A program made the translations under genes and the position numbers. Positions 48,503 to 63,068 of a stretch of DNA of 64,000 nt are shown piece by piece (within the stretch, counting starts at the first letter, position 1; every line of letters starts with the position of its first letter). Source of the DNA: Aquila chrysaetos chrysaetos (lineage: Eukaryota; Chordata; Aves; Accipitriformes; Accipitridae); the NCBI RefSeq assembly GCF_900496995.4, contig NC_044004.1:83645538-83709537 (forward strand), written 5' to 3'. The notes beneath the pieces are model-generated. The model was given only the letters and a program-made list of their open reading frames with translations. It had not been told where the DNA came from and made no database searches.

Positions 48503-49314
48503 CAAGGCCAAACTCAAAGTTACAGCAGGCTGCCCAGCGACTTGTCCTGGCTGCTCAAAGACTGAGATTTTATCCAGATTTTATCTATGCTCAATGCAGA
48601 TCAGATTGTCAAAAGTCCTCAGCAACCAGCTTTATACAAGAGCTCATCTACCATTCGGATGCACCCATAGAACTCAGGTTTAGAAGAGTTTCAAGCATGA
48701 CAGTGTATTTTTAACAGTTCCACAACACATTTTGCTGACTGTTCCATTTGCTCTTTACTAACTACCTTTAAAGAACAATTTAAGATGTTGATGCCTTCTA
48801 AAGATCTGGCCCTTTAGATGTGGAACAAGAAGCTACCAAGAACGGATGGCCAGATGTTTTGGCAGCTGGCTCCCACACACTTCAGCAGAACACAAGAACA
48901 CCTGTTGGCTTCTGTGGAGCTTTTGCCAAAAAATTAGTATGAGAAACATCGCAGGTTGCTTAATTGTAACAAAGGTCAATATACGCACTTCCATGAACCT
49001 GTGAAAGCCACCGATTTTTTGCCTACTAAGGCTTATTTTGAAGTGTAACTTTTAAAAAGCCAGGGAAGAAAAGAAGAATCATGTAGATCAAGTGCTGATT
49101 CCAAACAGTTCCAACAGACTTCTAACTTATTTCCCCAGGAATTGTGTATATGCAAAATTTTTGTGGCATTGCTGGTACTGCTTAATTATGAGGGATCAGT
49201 GCTTGCAAAAGAAACCACCCAGGTCGTCAAGTGGAAAATATTATGACAGGATGTTCTCATTAGGTTCTGGGATGTGCTGAAGAAACTTGTGTGCTTTGAT
49301 TTATTAGGTCCTTC

Positions 49315-49346
49315 AAAAAAAAAAAAGAAAAAAGAAAAAAAGAAAA
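49315..49346 (+). repeat. A-rich tract with G interruptions
   Basis: Runs of about 12, 6, 7 and 5 A separated by single G, followed by CCC. It could be a simple repeat or the decayed tail of a retroposed element. No element body is recognisable upstream. Confidence 0.8.
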
Positions 49347-52300
49347 ACCCTATGAAGTTAAGCATTCTCCCTTATCTTTCTTGAAGAACTGCAAGAAATT
49401 GCCTTTTACTCCAGAAGCATCAGAATGACTTTCTAACAGTACCACAACAGTCTTTGTGGCATGAGAAGAATCTGTCCTTTACTTAAGTGTCACTGCCCCA
49501 AATCTCCCCTTCCCACGCAAAACACCTGCACTGGGATTTGCCATCTTGACTCTGAGATTCGGTTCCTTAATATTGTTATTGTCTTTGATGGAATGCGTAT
49601 GCGAGCTTGTTGTTACTCTTTGCTTAACTGCTGCCAAAACTTCTGCTTGTTTGTTTTTGGGGGCTGAGCGAAAGGAAGGGTTTGTAGCTGAAGCAACCCT
49701 AAGCAAGCAAGTTGGCCATAAAAATACATGGTTTCACTCTATGTTTCACTGTATGTTAAGGGCTCTACCTCTGAAGTGCTTCCAGAAGCCAGTGGGCACC
49801 CTACAGGTCCCAGGTCTCTCTGAGATATTTCACAATAAAGAAATATTATCTGTGAAATTATGATAACAAAAAGCAAGCCAGTTCTTCTGCAGAAACAGAG
49901 TGCAGTTACACAGAAGACAGAATCGCACATAACATTTCCCTCGAGGGAGACAGAACAATCACTTGAGCATTAACAAAAACCAAACCAAAAAACCCAGAAC
50001 AAACCACAAGTCATTCCTCCTCTTCACTGAAGACCACCATAAATTTGTCAGCAAAAGACTGAAAGGCGTAGCAGAAAACCAAGCTATCAGAAAATGACCT
50101 GGGTCTGACTGCCAGTTGCGCTACTCTGTCTGCTTCCCAACAAAACCAGTGGGAAACTGGTATTGCAGCCAGCCAGCTCTGACCCCTACCATTCAGGCCC
50201 GGTTTCAAAAGCATCTGAAACGACTTGCAGTGGGAGCTGGGTATTTAGTTTGCTTTTGTAAGTCCTGCTGAAATGAACGTGAACTGTTAGCGATTGCTAG
50301 GATCCCCGCGGCTGAGAAGGAACACGGGTGAGATCTCAGGGTTTCCGACTTTACGGAGCTGCTCCATGTCAAACGTGGGTGGAAAAGGGACAGGTGTTGA
50401 AAAGTCTTAGAAAAGCACCGGGCTTTTGCTTCACAAGCATGAATGACAGAGGCACCGGGATGTACAGCAGTGAGCGGAGAGCGAAGAAAACTGGGGCCAC
50501 CAAATGCAAAACATTCCTATTAAAAAAAATAAATGGTTTGAAATGCTCTACGTGCAACTTTCCGCAGGGATGTTGTTTGCATTGTGATAAACCTGCACAC
50601 AAAAATTAGCAGATTTCACACAAAACCGAGAAAACTAAGTTCCCAATGCCCTATTTCTTTCACTGGCATAACCAAGCAGGGAAAAACAGTTTAGAAGCCA
50701 TGCCTCCCATGTGAGAACTGCAGCCCCATGGTAAATACAGTCCTGGATCTTTAGAAGTATAATTCCTCCAGGCCTTGTGACTACTTTTTGACTGAACTCA
50801 CATTAAATTCAAAAGTGAAATGAAAACCTGGGCAAAACCGTACAGCTCTTGCTGAAGCAAATGACACTGGGAATAGCGTTTGAGCAAGCAGTCCTGCGTT
50901 TGTTCGTATTTTTTTCCCTTGGGTTCTCCTCTAAATGAAGTGGTGGGGATAATGTTTCTCAGCGCTGCAGACCCAGCTCGCCATGCAGCCCAGACCCGGA
51001 GCCGTCAGAACACTCTCCTCTTCCCAGGGCTGCTTCTGAAAGCAGTTACGTGGCTGCTATCTATCCCAGAGAGAACGAGACAGGTCAAATCCTCACCTAC
51101 CCAAACCTATGCTGTAACAGTAACAAATATACAGATTTTTAAAGACAAGGAAGTGCTTCCATCACTTGAATATGCATTGTAGTCTGTGAACAGTTTTAGG
51201 TTAAATGGAGAACGTAATTAATTTTGAGGTCTAAAAAATACATCTATCTTAAAAAGAGTATGACCTTATTTGCGTTCCAAAACCTAAATGAGCCAAGGGG
51301 TAGTGTAAAAGAAGTAATCTTCACCTGAGGGTAGCCAAAGGGGCTGTGGAAAGGCCAAAAAAGAAGCTTGTCACACAGCACAAACACAGAAATAGTCCAA
51401 AAATACCCTAAACAAACATAGGCGTCATGTTACAGACTAAATAATGCAGTGTTTAAAATATTAATTGAAGATACTTAGGAGTTAAAGCATTAAGAAGAAA
51501 AACTCGATACGAATAAAGTCGCCCAGGAGATGCCAAGAAATGAAGGCACGGGAAGGCAAAATTAAAGACGTGAACATCCATCAGGTGTTCCTTCTGCTGT
51601 ATGTTGTACTCCACGTGCGGATGGAAGCGCTGCTGTGCCTGTGAGAGCCTAAGGACATGGCAAGGCAAGGCTTGTCAGTAGACGTGACATCTTGCAAAGC
51701 CAACTAGCGGAGCTGTAAAATACCGTCACCCTTGCAAGCACACAAGCTGCCCTTTTGAAACTGAAGCAACAAACCTTCAAGGGAAGTACAAGCTGGAAAC
51801 ATCTGTTCTGAGTCTGATTAGATACTTATCATTTTGGTCACGTGACACGAAATGGAATTGGTATCTGTGGATCAGAGGAGGCATTAGCAGAGGACAAAGA
51901 TGCTAGAGCTTTTCCTAATGAAAATGGTGTGATAGACACTTTTAGATCTTTAGGACATTGAGGATTGGGGGCGAGGGGTTAAAATGTGCCACTGAACCAG
52001 TATCCCATTGAGTGCCTGAGGTTTTTTACCTAGTAACATTATGAACTTTTATTTTCTAGGCTCATCTTTTTTTGAAGGTCTCCCTTGAGGATCAGGGAAA
52101 TGACATCAGAGGTGGAATGAAGATTTTTGGAGAAATACCCTCCCACCTCCCCCTCAGTGTTTCTGTTCTTCATCAATCGTCTGTGAGATTCCTTCCAAGT
52201 TGGTTACGGATTATTTAGAGGGTGCTTGACTGGTGCTAGAGATGGGCTAAGGAGGAAGCAGCAAATGTGACCGAAGACGGTCATCTGATGAGTGACTTGC

Positions 52301-55300
52301 TGTGAGAGCTGGGGTAACGCAGCAAAGAGAGCGTAGGGGAAGCCTGGGAGGAAGAAACACCACCAAAATGGAAGAAGGACCTCCCAGCCTACAGCAGGAC
52401 TGCCTGCATTTGCAAGGTAATGCTGACTCTGGTCTGATGAAATATTCTGAGAAATAAAAATAGTACCGATTAGGTTCAGACACAACTTCACTTTCACAGT
52501 AGCTTAACCACACTGAGGAATTAAGAAAAGAGGGAGAAAAACATTCTTGTGACTTCATATGCAATCTGGCTATCTTTCACCCTCCTGAGATGATTAAGCA
52601 AATTACAGCTTAGAGCATTAGCTCTGTTTATATTCTCTTCCGTGGGACCCTTAGAGTGACAGGGACTGGTAGAATTACAAAACAGGGATTAAAAGAAGGT
52701 CTGAATCTCTGGGTTGCAGGGTTGTTCATTAAATGCATGAACTCAATGGGCCACAAACATGAAGATCGTCTTACTTTGCTGGTAGACTTAAAAGAGAAAA
52801 GAAAATACTTTGAAGTGCTGACTGCTTCCATAAAAATTTGCTCCTCTGGTACCTTAGCAATTCCAGCTGCAGAATAATTCTGGGAAGGATGGAAGATTTC
52901 CTGCACTATATACCTTGTTGGCTCTGAGGAGACAGCTTTGCTCTGACATAAAGGGAAGGACTCTTCCCTTCCACGCATCATCAGCAAAAACAGTTCTTAG
53001 CGCTCATTTACACGGCGGATCGATGCCAGCAGCACACTTAGGAAGCCACGTAGAACCACCAAAGGCATAATTCTGTATATACTTGAATATGTCCAGAGCC
53101 AACTCAGGATAAACTTTTCCAATGGAAATGGCTAGAATTTTACCCCATAATTTTCCTGTCATCGCTTCCCTACCTGGCATGAGGGTTTTCTAAAACTGTA
53201 GGTTATCCTTACCTGGCAGCAAATATACACAAAACAAAGCCAGAACTTAAAGGCGATTAAGGAAACTATAATTAAATATGTCTGAAATTGGGCCAACTAT
53301 TAACCGTTCTTTTTCCATCCCAAGACCAGAAACTGGTAATACAAAAAGCAAAAGAGGAACTTCAGCCAGGTCCAGAGTTCTCACTACCGGAGAACACGAG
53401 CTTGCTGGCACAAGCTTATGCTTGACACACAACAGGGTCGTTGGTTCCCTCTGCACTCGGCCGATTCATGGTGAAAGCACTTTTAGCTTTGCCTATGGAC
53501 TTGCCATGCTCTAGGTCTTAGAAAGCACATGAGAAATGTTGCTGGAATTGGAAATGTCGCTCTGAGGTTCTAACACGTACAATCATACAATCACACTAAG
53601 ATAAGAAGCAGCTTGAAAACATACTTGGGTGAGGGGTGTTAGTGGACACAAATAACTGGGTATCAAAGTTACTGAATGAATCTATATAGCCTTTAACTTC
53701 CAGAGCCAGAGTGAGTCTGGTTAATGTAAAGCAAGCAGGAGGCATACGTCTGAGGCGTGCCAACTTGAAAAGGCGGGAGTTGTTTTTAGAAAAGAATGAA
53801 GCCCACGGCAACACGCCAGATCTACACCAAAGAACGCCTATGAGATCATTTCTCTACAGACCTTGCTTCCATAGACCTGACATGATATAAACTGGTTTGG
53901 TATTTACGCATGCTGGAAACTCCTTCAATACGTTTTATAGCTTTAAGTAAAACCAGCTGTCACCACTCTGCCATAAGAAATAGTGCAAAGGCGGTATTAG
54001 GCACTTGTCAGGTTCTCAGACGGGCTCGCAGAAAGTGCCACCGGTGCAGTGAGATTTAAAACACAAGTCGTCTCAGACACCCCAGGTGTAGCGGATGACT
54101 GTCAAAAAGATGACGGGTAAGTCTCAGGATCAAAGCGAGCTCCTTTTGAGCACGCTGCCATTCTTTGCTCAAGGACTGCTGGCTTCTACTTTGACGATCA
54201 GAAGCTTAAGAGCACAGGAAGGACGCTCTCGACACCCACTAAGGTAGCAAAGAGGAGAAGTAATAGAGGGTAACAATTCGCAGCCTACTTTCTGTATAGC
54301 CCCGTGGCCTAAGGAACACATTAACACCTTGCCTCGCCACCACTAATACCAGATCACAGCTCTGCAGTAGCTTAACGCGGGCCTCGGGACTTGTCCGGCC
54401 TTGCCCTGGCTCATCTGCTCTTGACCTCATTTGTAGCTTGGTTTTAGCAGTAACGAGGCATTGCCCATAGAGAGGTGACTACTGCCTGGCTCGTCTGCTT
54501 TGCTGCTGAAGTATGGGCTTGGCTAGACACCCAGTGCACACTGGACCAGGGCAGGCGGGCTGCTGGTATGACCCGGCAGAGCTGGGAGCCGGCGTTTTTA
54601 GCTTGGTCTCGCGAACAAGAGCTGACCGGGGAGGTGGGCAACAGGGGGCTGCAGAGGGAAATGAGCTTTGCACAGTCTGAGGTTTTTCACCATGAATTGG
54701 GATGCTGCTAATAAACCGACAATTGATAAATGCATCTTCTTTTTTTTCTCCGGATCAGTGGAGTCAGTTGCATCTATGCCTCTGGTCAGTAATAAATCAA
54801 AGTTTTTGCACTTTAATTAATCACCAGAACGTTCTATCAGGTGAGGGCCGTAATTTATTTGTATACATGAAGAAGACTCAAGCGTTTGGGGCTGGCTCTT
54901 TAAGTGACATGCCTGGTATCTTATGCTGGTGGTTACATACAAATACAGGATAGACAGCAGACGTTTGCGGGTCACATATTAGATACACATAAAGCAAGCA
55001 AACCCATTCGTCTTTTACTTTACACAAAACTAAGTTCTTCAATTAAATATCAAGTGTATTAGCATGACACCTCATGTCATAATTGCAGACGAACAACATG
55101 GCTTCATATACTACCCGTACAGTCCAAACAAGTCCAAGACCAGAACTGTGCATGTATACATAACGCTAAAATCAGTCATGAAGTGAGCCCTTTAAACACA
55201 ACTGTAATAAAAGATGAAAAACAACAAGGAAAAAAGTCACATTTTGCAAAATCATCAGATGTATCAATGTCTAAAAGTATGGAAAACGCATCTTTAGAGG

Positions 55301-58300
55301 CCCTGGTATTCAGCTTGCAGATGAGAAAAAGTAAGTCAGCAACAATTTCCAGACTGGTCCACTGCTGAAATGCGTACCTGGATACCTGGTCTGCTGGAAC
55401 TACACACATGTTTAGGTACGTGAGGACTCTCTTAGTTTTTACAGCTCAGAGTGGCCAGCCCTTTACTTCCAAAGTTGCCAGCTAATAAGAGCGCAAAGCG
55501 CATGGCTTTCAAAGTCAGACACTCTCCCAGGAACATTGAAGAGCTCTGCATTAACAACTCTGAAAGTACTCATGCCTTCACGTATCATTAAATCAATGTG
55601 AAAATCATTTATACTTCAGGAAGGAGCATGCTTAAACAAGTCCTTGGATTCGTCATTTGAATAAGGCATTATAAAAGGCCAGGGTAATTCAGAAAGGGGC
55701 GGGTACCTTTAAAGTCCACCACAGCTTGAAAACACAGGTTGTATTCATAAATTATTCACTAACTCAGAACTTGCTGCAATGGATGGAGCAGTGTTCCAAC
55801 AATGCTGGATGGCTTGAGTTGTCTGCATTTTTGGGCAGCTTCCCTGAGCTCCCTACGAGCTTCAGAAGAGTTCCAGAGCCTAAACTCTTTAAACAGGTAT
55901 TTTCAGTAGCAGACCACTATTATGGATTTTCAATGCCCGAAGAAGTTGCTTTAACGGAGATGTAGCCCCCCAGAGCTCATTAACTAAGTTGCTATAACAA
56001 GGTCTCAAAATTATTTCAGTGCTGGTTTGGATTCCTTACTCCTAGGCACCTGAGCCAGCTTCTGTCAGCTGTTCGAAAGCACGGAAAGCACGAAGCATCC
56101 TATTTGGGAGAAGAGGGCTGGAGGGGACTGGGAGGAGCACTACGGTCAGTTCTCCGCAGTCTCCAGCGACCCCGAGATGGACGCCTAACTCGGAATAGTC
56201 CCAGGAAACATCATGTGTACACCCTTGGGCACCAGGGAAGAGAGAGCTCTTCCCAGCAAGCTTCACATCGGACTAAAAGTCATAACTGTCACGTGCCTTA
56301 GAGGAAGATTATTCCCTCATCTCACACCTTGATACCAGATATGTTAGCAGGACGCATCCATAAGCCGGCCTAGGAATTTACATGTCACTAGAAGCAGAAA
56401 CACACACACCACACAGCAGGCTTCAGGCCATGGCTGATCTTTAAAGTACGGTAAAAAAAAAAAAAAATTAAAAAAAAATCACTCATGTCAAAGCACAGGG
56501 CTCGGCAAGGTGGACAAACTATCGGTAAAACCAGGAATAACTGCAGCAAAAGCTATAGCTCAAAGAGAGAGAACTCCAGTCACACTTTACAAGTCCCTGT
56601 CTATATAAACACATTTAACACCACAGAACTTATATCAAAAGCTTGTATTTTTTAGCTCCAGAAATATCTCTAGGAACATTTGACATTTAAAATTGACCAC
56701 ATCATCTGCTTTCCTGTTCTTGGACAGAAGTGTGCCACAAATGACACTCTTAAAACAAACATTTCTTGTTAGAGAAGAAAGGTTCTGCTAACCTCTAGTT
56801 CACCACCTGCTATTCTTCTGTAACAGAAAAGCTGAATTAGTTTCTAAGGTGCGGCATTCAACCCTGTCAGCGATTAGCTAGTATCTTCCTTGCTGGTCAT
56901 CCTTTGTAGACATCTTTGCATCCAGGTTTTTAGCTCCCATCTCCCTAACGGAGGAAAAGAGTTCCTCAGATCCATTCCAATGAGTATTTCTCAGCGTTTT
57001 GCTTTGTTAGTTAATTTGTGGTCAGGAATGCTGTTGTCAAGGATGTTTACAGTTACCGCCCACAAAGGCGGCTTACAATTTCCCTCCACAGTCTGGACAG
57101 ATCAGGGGACGCAAGAAACCTTTCGGGGTGGATGGCGACCTTCCTGAAGCAGTGACAGCTGCCCATTGACTGTTCGATGCTACCTGTGTTGTGTCAAAAT
57201 GCCATTTGCTCTGTTTTATTTCAACTCTGAAACGTCAAACTTTGCTGTCAACTTTCCAAGCTGCCCTTGAGCGCATAGCCATGAAAAGCCCGGGGTTAGC
57301 CGTGTCAGGACTGACTACCACCGCTGCTCGAGACCCCCGCTGCTCTCACAGTACATACTGGCAGTGGAAGCTCCAAACCTCTGCTGTGACAGAAGCCAGC
57401 AACAAGAGAAAATTTTCCTACCAGGTAATAAAACCAGGAAAATCTATTTACAAGTAGTTAAACTGCAGGTGGCATGGGAAAGAGGAAAAGCAAAAATCAG
57501 CAAAAGAACAGTTTCTTAATCATAAAAGCTTAACAAAAAACTTCCTGGAATAGCCCTTCTTTACCATTTCTCCTTATGTATCGTTTTCTCTCCACCTTCT
57601 GTTTTGTTGGACACCTACCTGCTACGTTGGTTGTTCATTTCACTTAGGTGAAGGGAGAGGAGTGTTTACATACAGTTGCTCAGAAAGGAATTTCTTTCGA
57701 AACATGTGGAACGTGTTATTGCCACAGCAAACGTGTAACAGGAGCATGGCATGGCCTCTGCTCATCCATACCCCCAGCCACAGACATTATCTTTACTGAG
57801 CAGCTCACTGTCTACTGTCAACAACAATTACACTCTAACCATCGCTTTATCTGCCTTAAGCCCCTGAAAGCCTGCAAAGCCTACTACACTGTCCAGACAG
57901 AATGGCAAGACATCAAGACAGAACCCCGCTCCATTTGATATGGGATTATTTGGAGCAGGGAGGCGTGCCTTGCTAAAAGCAGAACAGTAGTAAATAGACA
58001 AATGACTCCCAAGCTCTTGTTGACGAAAGGTGTGGAGCTTGGTAACTACTGAGGAAGGATTTCTGTATGCCACCAGCATGCAATTTAATGGTTCACCTAA
58101 AAATAAGTATCTTAAAATCTGTGCTGCGGACCAGCTCCACAACCGACATAAAATCCCTGTAGTGGAGGCCTCTCGGGCTGATCCATGCGAGGGGAAGGCT
58201 CTCTCGTCAGCTCAGGAAAAAGTCTTTGCCCTTTTCCAGGACAGCGTTTGTACTCTCTTGCCTACGGAGAAGCAGAAAGAATGGCTCCCTCAGCTAAGAG

Positions 58301-61223
58301 CCGAAGGGCTATGCATTACTAACACAGTCTGAGCCAAAACTGCTATCCAGCTGGAGAGGAGCGCTGTGAAAAGCTGAAGCTGATGCAGCTAAGCTTTTCC
58401 ATTAATGTAATTACCAACGGTGAAAACACATCGTAAAAATCCAAGGAAAAAATGTCAGTTGTGAAGAGGTGGGGCACGGTAACCTGCTACTTTAAAAATG
58501 CCGAAGTACGACAACATTTTGGTGGCAACACACTGGAAAACCCAAAAAGGTCCCCTGATTTTTTTTTCTGTAAAAGGAAACAGACACAAACACACTTCTC
58601 ACTGTCTTGCAGCGCTCCGAGTTCTCTTGAACGTCCAAGAGCCCGAGCGGACCACGAACGCCACAAACCAGCGATAACGAGCAGTTAACGCCGGCCGGGA
58701 GCTCGGCACTCTCCACTGCCTTTGCAGCCTTCCCCTGACGTGTGGCTAACCGTGCAGATGGAGCTCCGAAATCTGGACGATACGGCTGGAGGACACTGGC
58801 CAGAGTGGACAGTGGGCCTGATACAATAAAACATCTGCAGTCTAAAAGGACAAATGACAAGTGGAGGAGGGAAGAGATGAAGCTCTGTCAAAATACCAAA
58901 GCTAGAAGCTTTGCACATAAAGAAATGAAAGAAGATTTCTGAATTTATCAGGACTGCAACAATTTCCTTCTAGCTCTCATACGTTCACGTCTATGTATAG
59001 AATTGGAATAGTCGGGCCCGTTTCCCTTCTAACCTGAATGAACCTCCTTACAGGTATAAAACGCAAAATCATTCTTCAACATCTTCAGTCTCTCTTCTGC
59101 TGTACTTACAACGGACACAGGGCTGGGTTTGTTGTTTTTTTTAATATGTCCAGGTAACAGCCGTTACTGACCTGGTTGCACAGACGTGACACTTGTCTTT
59201 CTTTTGTCCAGGAAGGCTGATGTGTCTGTAAAGGAATAGCTTTGGTAGATCAGGTCCTATATGTAAGGCATTGGTCACAATCAATGAGCATCTCTGTGTA
59301 TTATTAAACACCAGATTTTGTTTCAGAAGAGATATTCAATGGCGGCATTTTAACAAAACACTACTTACAGAAGTGAATGAGGTAAACTATGTGGTATCTG
59401 TAAGGACAGCCTGCAATAGCTATCCAGCAGCTGCAGGAGCAATCATATCCCAATTTTGATTAGGAAAAAATACTGCATTTAACCAATAATTTTTCACTTC
59501 CATCACACTTGAGATTTAGACTTATTTTTTGTGTTAGTGAATTTAATGAAAAGAATTCAGCTTCATTTCTAAGGGAAAATTAGAAAGAGAAAATCATTCT
59601 GCCGAGCTGGTAGAGCTGAAAGGAGAAAACAGTTAACCTAAACACTGAAAAAGACGTTCTTGTAAAGTATGCTAATAGGGACAAGAGTAGCATAAGCAAG
59701 CACCATGGCTTGGCTAATACCGTCTCCAGTTCAAATTTTAAAACGGCACCTGACCACGGATCAGCATTACCTTAGTGTACACAAGTAAATATTTCAAACT
59801 GTGTTTTCAGGTGCTTCACTCAAGCCATCGCAAATGAGAGAGAGTCATTTTAAGAGCAATATACGCGAGTGAAGTACTTGACTGAGGAGGTCTCCTCTCT
59901 GACAAAGTTAAAGTGTTGGAGCTTTACTGCTACAGATAAAAACTGCTAATTATTCTAAGTCATTAATTCATTAAACAGACAGGAAAGACAAGAGAAAGAC
60001 GCAACATCCACTTGAGAGAAGCTATAAAAGATGACATGGAAAGCGCATTGAAGGGTTCCATTAAACACCTGTCTCGTTCAATCTTTGTCACTGCTTCTGT
60101 GCTTTTCAATTAATTCTATAAATAATTTTGAGACAGTGTTTGGTGTACAGTGACTTTGCTGGGCAACTCCAGGCCACAGATGAGCCCTTCCTGCCTCGTG
60201 AGTGAACTTCGCCTCCCGAAGCTCGATGTGCCGCTGCGTTACCCATCGCAACCCCACCCCAGAGAGTATTTTTCCAGAGGAGGTTTCAGGGAACAGCACT
60301 CGCTTCATGACTCCAAGCGTGCTCTCCTCGCGTGGCCACCAGCGCAGACTAAAGCCAAGGCGGCGAACATAACGGGCAGACTCAGCTGTTGGATGGCTTA
60401 TGCAGAGATAAACATTTAAAGGAGACAGAAGAATGGAATTCACAGTATTCAGTCACATAAAAGGAATAACTGAGTGTGTAAAACTGGAAAAAAATGTGGG
60501 AAAATATTTATGCAGTCCATATTACCAAAACAAAGAGAACTTCAAACACCCTTCCAACGATGCCGTGAGTCACAAATTACGCGGGTGTTCGACAACGGGT
60601 CATTTCCTTCCAATGTCTTCCTACGAGTTACTCGTTAATGTAGCTGAAAGCGTAATTGTCCTTAGTTGTTCAGTTGTCACTAAGTGGATTCCAACCTTCT
60701 GACGTGACAAAGCCCGACAGCTGTTTTTTGGAGACCGGCCTTTCGATGAGCCCGCGCACCTGCAGCGACACCGACCCAAGTCCGAGGCAGGGTTCCTCCA
60801 CCGCTAGCAGCCAACTGCCAGGCAGCATCGGGGGACGGCGTTCGGATAAGAGTCTGCGTGCGCGACAGGCTGCTGAAGGACGCAAAGCTGTCAGCTCTGC
60901 TCCTCTACCCCAACAGATGGCAACCGAGGATGATCTTGGCAAAGTTTTCCAACAGCTGAAAAACAGTTCTTCGGATGTTGACTCTGGAGCGTGGCAGTTT
61001 CTACCTCAAAGTCCCCAGCGAACTCTGATTTGGGCAAACACGTGAGACTGGGGATCTAATCTAAAGCCCGCCGACTTCAACGCAAAGACTCTTGCTGTGT
61101 TTGGATCAAGGCAATGTGCACAGATTATCTAAGATACGGCGTGATGCATTTCGACATCCAAACCATCAACATCTCATCCTCTAGTAAACACTGCACATCG
61201 TTACCGCACTCTAAGAAGGGAGC

Positions 61224-61297
61224 TATATATATATACACAAAGTTATCCTTCTTAAAGAGCACCATCTAATGTATATACACACACACACATATATATA
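61224..61297. repeat. Cluster of TA and CA microsatellites
   Basis: A TA run begins at 61224. A second compound tract of TATA, CACACACA and TATATATA occupies 61272-61297. Confidence 0.85.
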
Positions 61298-62874
61298 AAC
61301 ACACTACGTTTACATAGATATGTTAGCTCATAATGTTTAGGTATTAAGGTGCATAAAATTGAAGATTTGAGGACTGTTTCACTTGGCTATCAACCCTATC
61401 TCAAGCTGAAATACTTCATTTTTTAACTAACTTGTACACAAGGACTGGCTAGAATAGTGAAGGTGGAATAATTTTTTTGGAAAAAAATACTTGAAGTGAG
61501 GGATTATAAATATATTCCAGATAGCCGTTCTGGGTTAACAAATTCTGATTCTTCATTACAAAATAATATTCAACAGCACACACGGACACTAGTGTAGATT
61601 TTGTGAAATCACAGCAAGTTAGTCAAAGCCTCTCCTAGCAATACATTTTCTGTAAGAGAGAATTTAAAACTGGAAGGGCTAAAAGGTGGAGGGAGCAGTC
61701 CTCAACTGAAAGCTGGTTCTCTAATCTCACAATTCCTTACGAAGCACAACCTCTCCTACCCACAGCTCTGGCTATAATTATTTAGAATATGACCCAAGTG
61801 TGATATACTTAGAAAAACCATACAGTTTGACATTACATACATACTGATGTCACAGTATTTTCAGTGAAAAAACCAGCAAATATGCAGCTTACGAGTTTTA
61901 ATTTTGACTGTCATACCACCAAACTGGTTTACAAACAGGAGAGGATCCCACATTAGCTTTCCTGTTTCCCTTCAGGGAGGGGGAAAAAAAGTCTTCTGCA
62001 AGGCTCAAACCACCATGCCCTCAGTAATTGCAACAGAAGTTATTTCATTATAGATTCATTACCCTTTGATACTTTCCTTTTTTCATATAGACTCTTATAC
62101 AAAGAAGCACTTTTTTTTTTCCTTTCCATCTCACCAAATTCCTATTAGTGAGCCAACCTTGACTGCACCTCGCACAGATGTGTTATGAATATAACTCACA
62201 GTGTTTCCACACAGGATATTTTGACCATTCCCCTCTCCTTCTCCCCATCCCAATCCCGTCCAAAATAGCACAGAGTCATAAATTCTCCCATTCTGACCTC
62301 CATCCCTCTCTGGCCTGAAAGATGCTGCCATTTACGTTTGCTTGAAAAAGCGGTAACTAAGGAGAGAGTTTTTTCAGAGAGGTTCGTTTCCGCTCTGCCT
62401 GGGCTGTCTGACACGGGAGGTGAAGTCTGCTGGAAACACCTTCCGTAGCAGATGACTACGCACGCGGTTAACTTCTTTATGCCCAGAACCGATCTTCTCC
62501 CTCCTGACACTTGCAGTTTGATCTCAAGACCGCTCAGATAAAACTGTAAATTTCCAACTCTTATAGTCAAATTAACTTGAATACAGTATTTGAACATTAT
62601 TGATGGAACCCCACCATAACGTGTGAATAACCAAAATGCCGTTTATTTGTGGAACGGCATTTCAAGCAGCATTTCATGCCCTGTATGCCTCTTCAAGAGT
62701 GCACTCTCTCTATGAAGCTGCTCCTTGAAGCCAAGGAATTTCCCTGTTGGAAGAGAGCTGCCAACTTTCCCTCTTTGGCGAGCAGGGTCCCATTCTTGCG
62801 CCTCTCTCGACTTCCTGTACAGTATGCTTTAATGAGCCCTCCAGTCTGATGGAAAGCTAACAGAGACGGCGAAA

Positions 62875-62900
62875 AAATAATAATAATAAAAAAATAATAA
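62875..62900. repeat. (AAT)n microsatellite, imperfect
   Basis: AATAATAATAATAA, then an A run, then AATAATAA. Confidence 0.8.
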
Positions 62901-63042
62901 CCTGAGAGGGGAGAAGATTTAGGAAGAATTTTCCATGGACTATACAATGGGTCTGGCTATAAATATGACAAAAAGAGACAGTCCTCCTCAAAAGGCAGAT
63001 TAAATGCTAGAGGGAAAACAGCCCTACGGTGCACGCTGTTGT

Positions 63043-63068
63043 GGGGCGGGCGAGGGTGAAGAAGGGGG
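63043..63068 (+). other. G-quadruplex-forming motif
   Basis: GGGG, C, GGG, CGA, GGG, TGAAGAA, GGGGG on the plus strand. This fits the canonical pattern with loops of one, three and seven bases. Confidence 0.75.

Noticed and set aside
60656..61045. 129-codon plus-strand frame in a moderately CpG-rich patch
   Set aside because: No acceptor/donor pair and no domain; the sequence is low-complexity Ser/Gln-rich.
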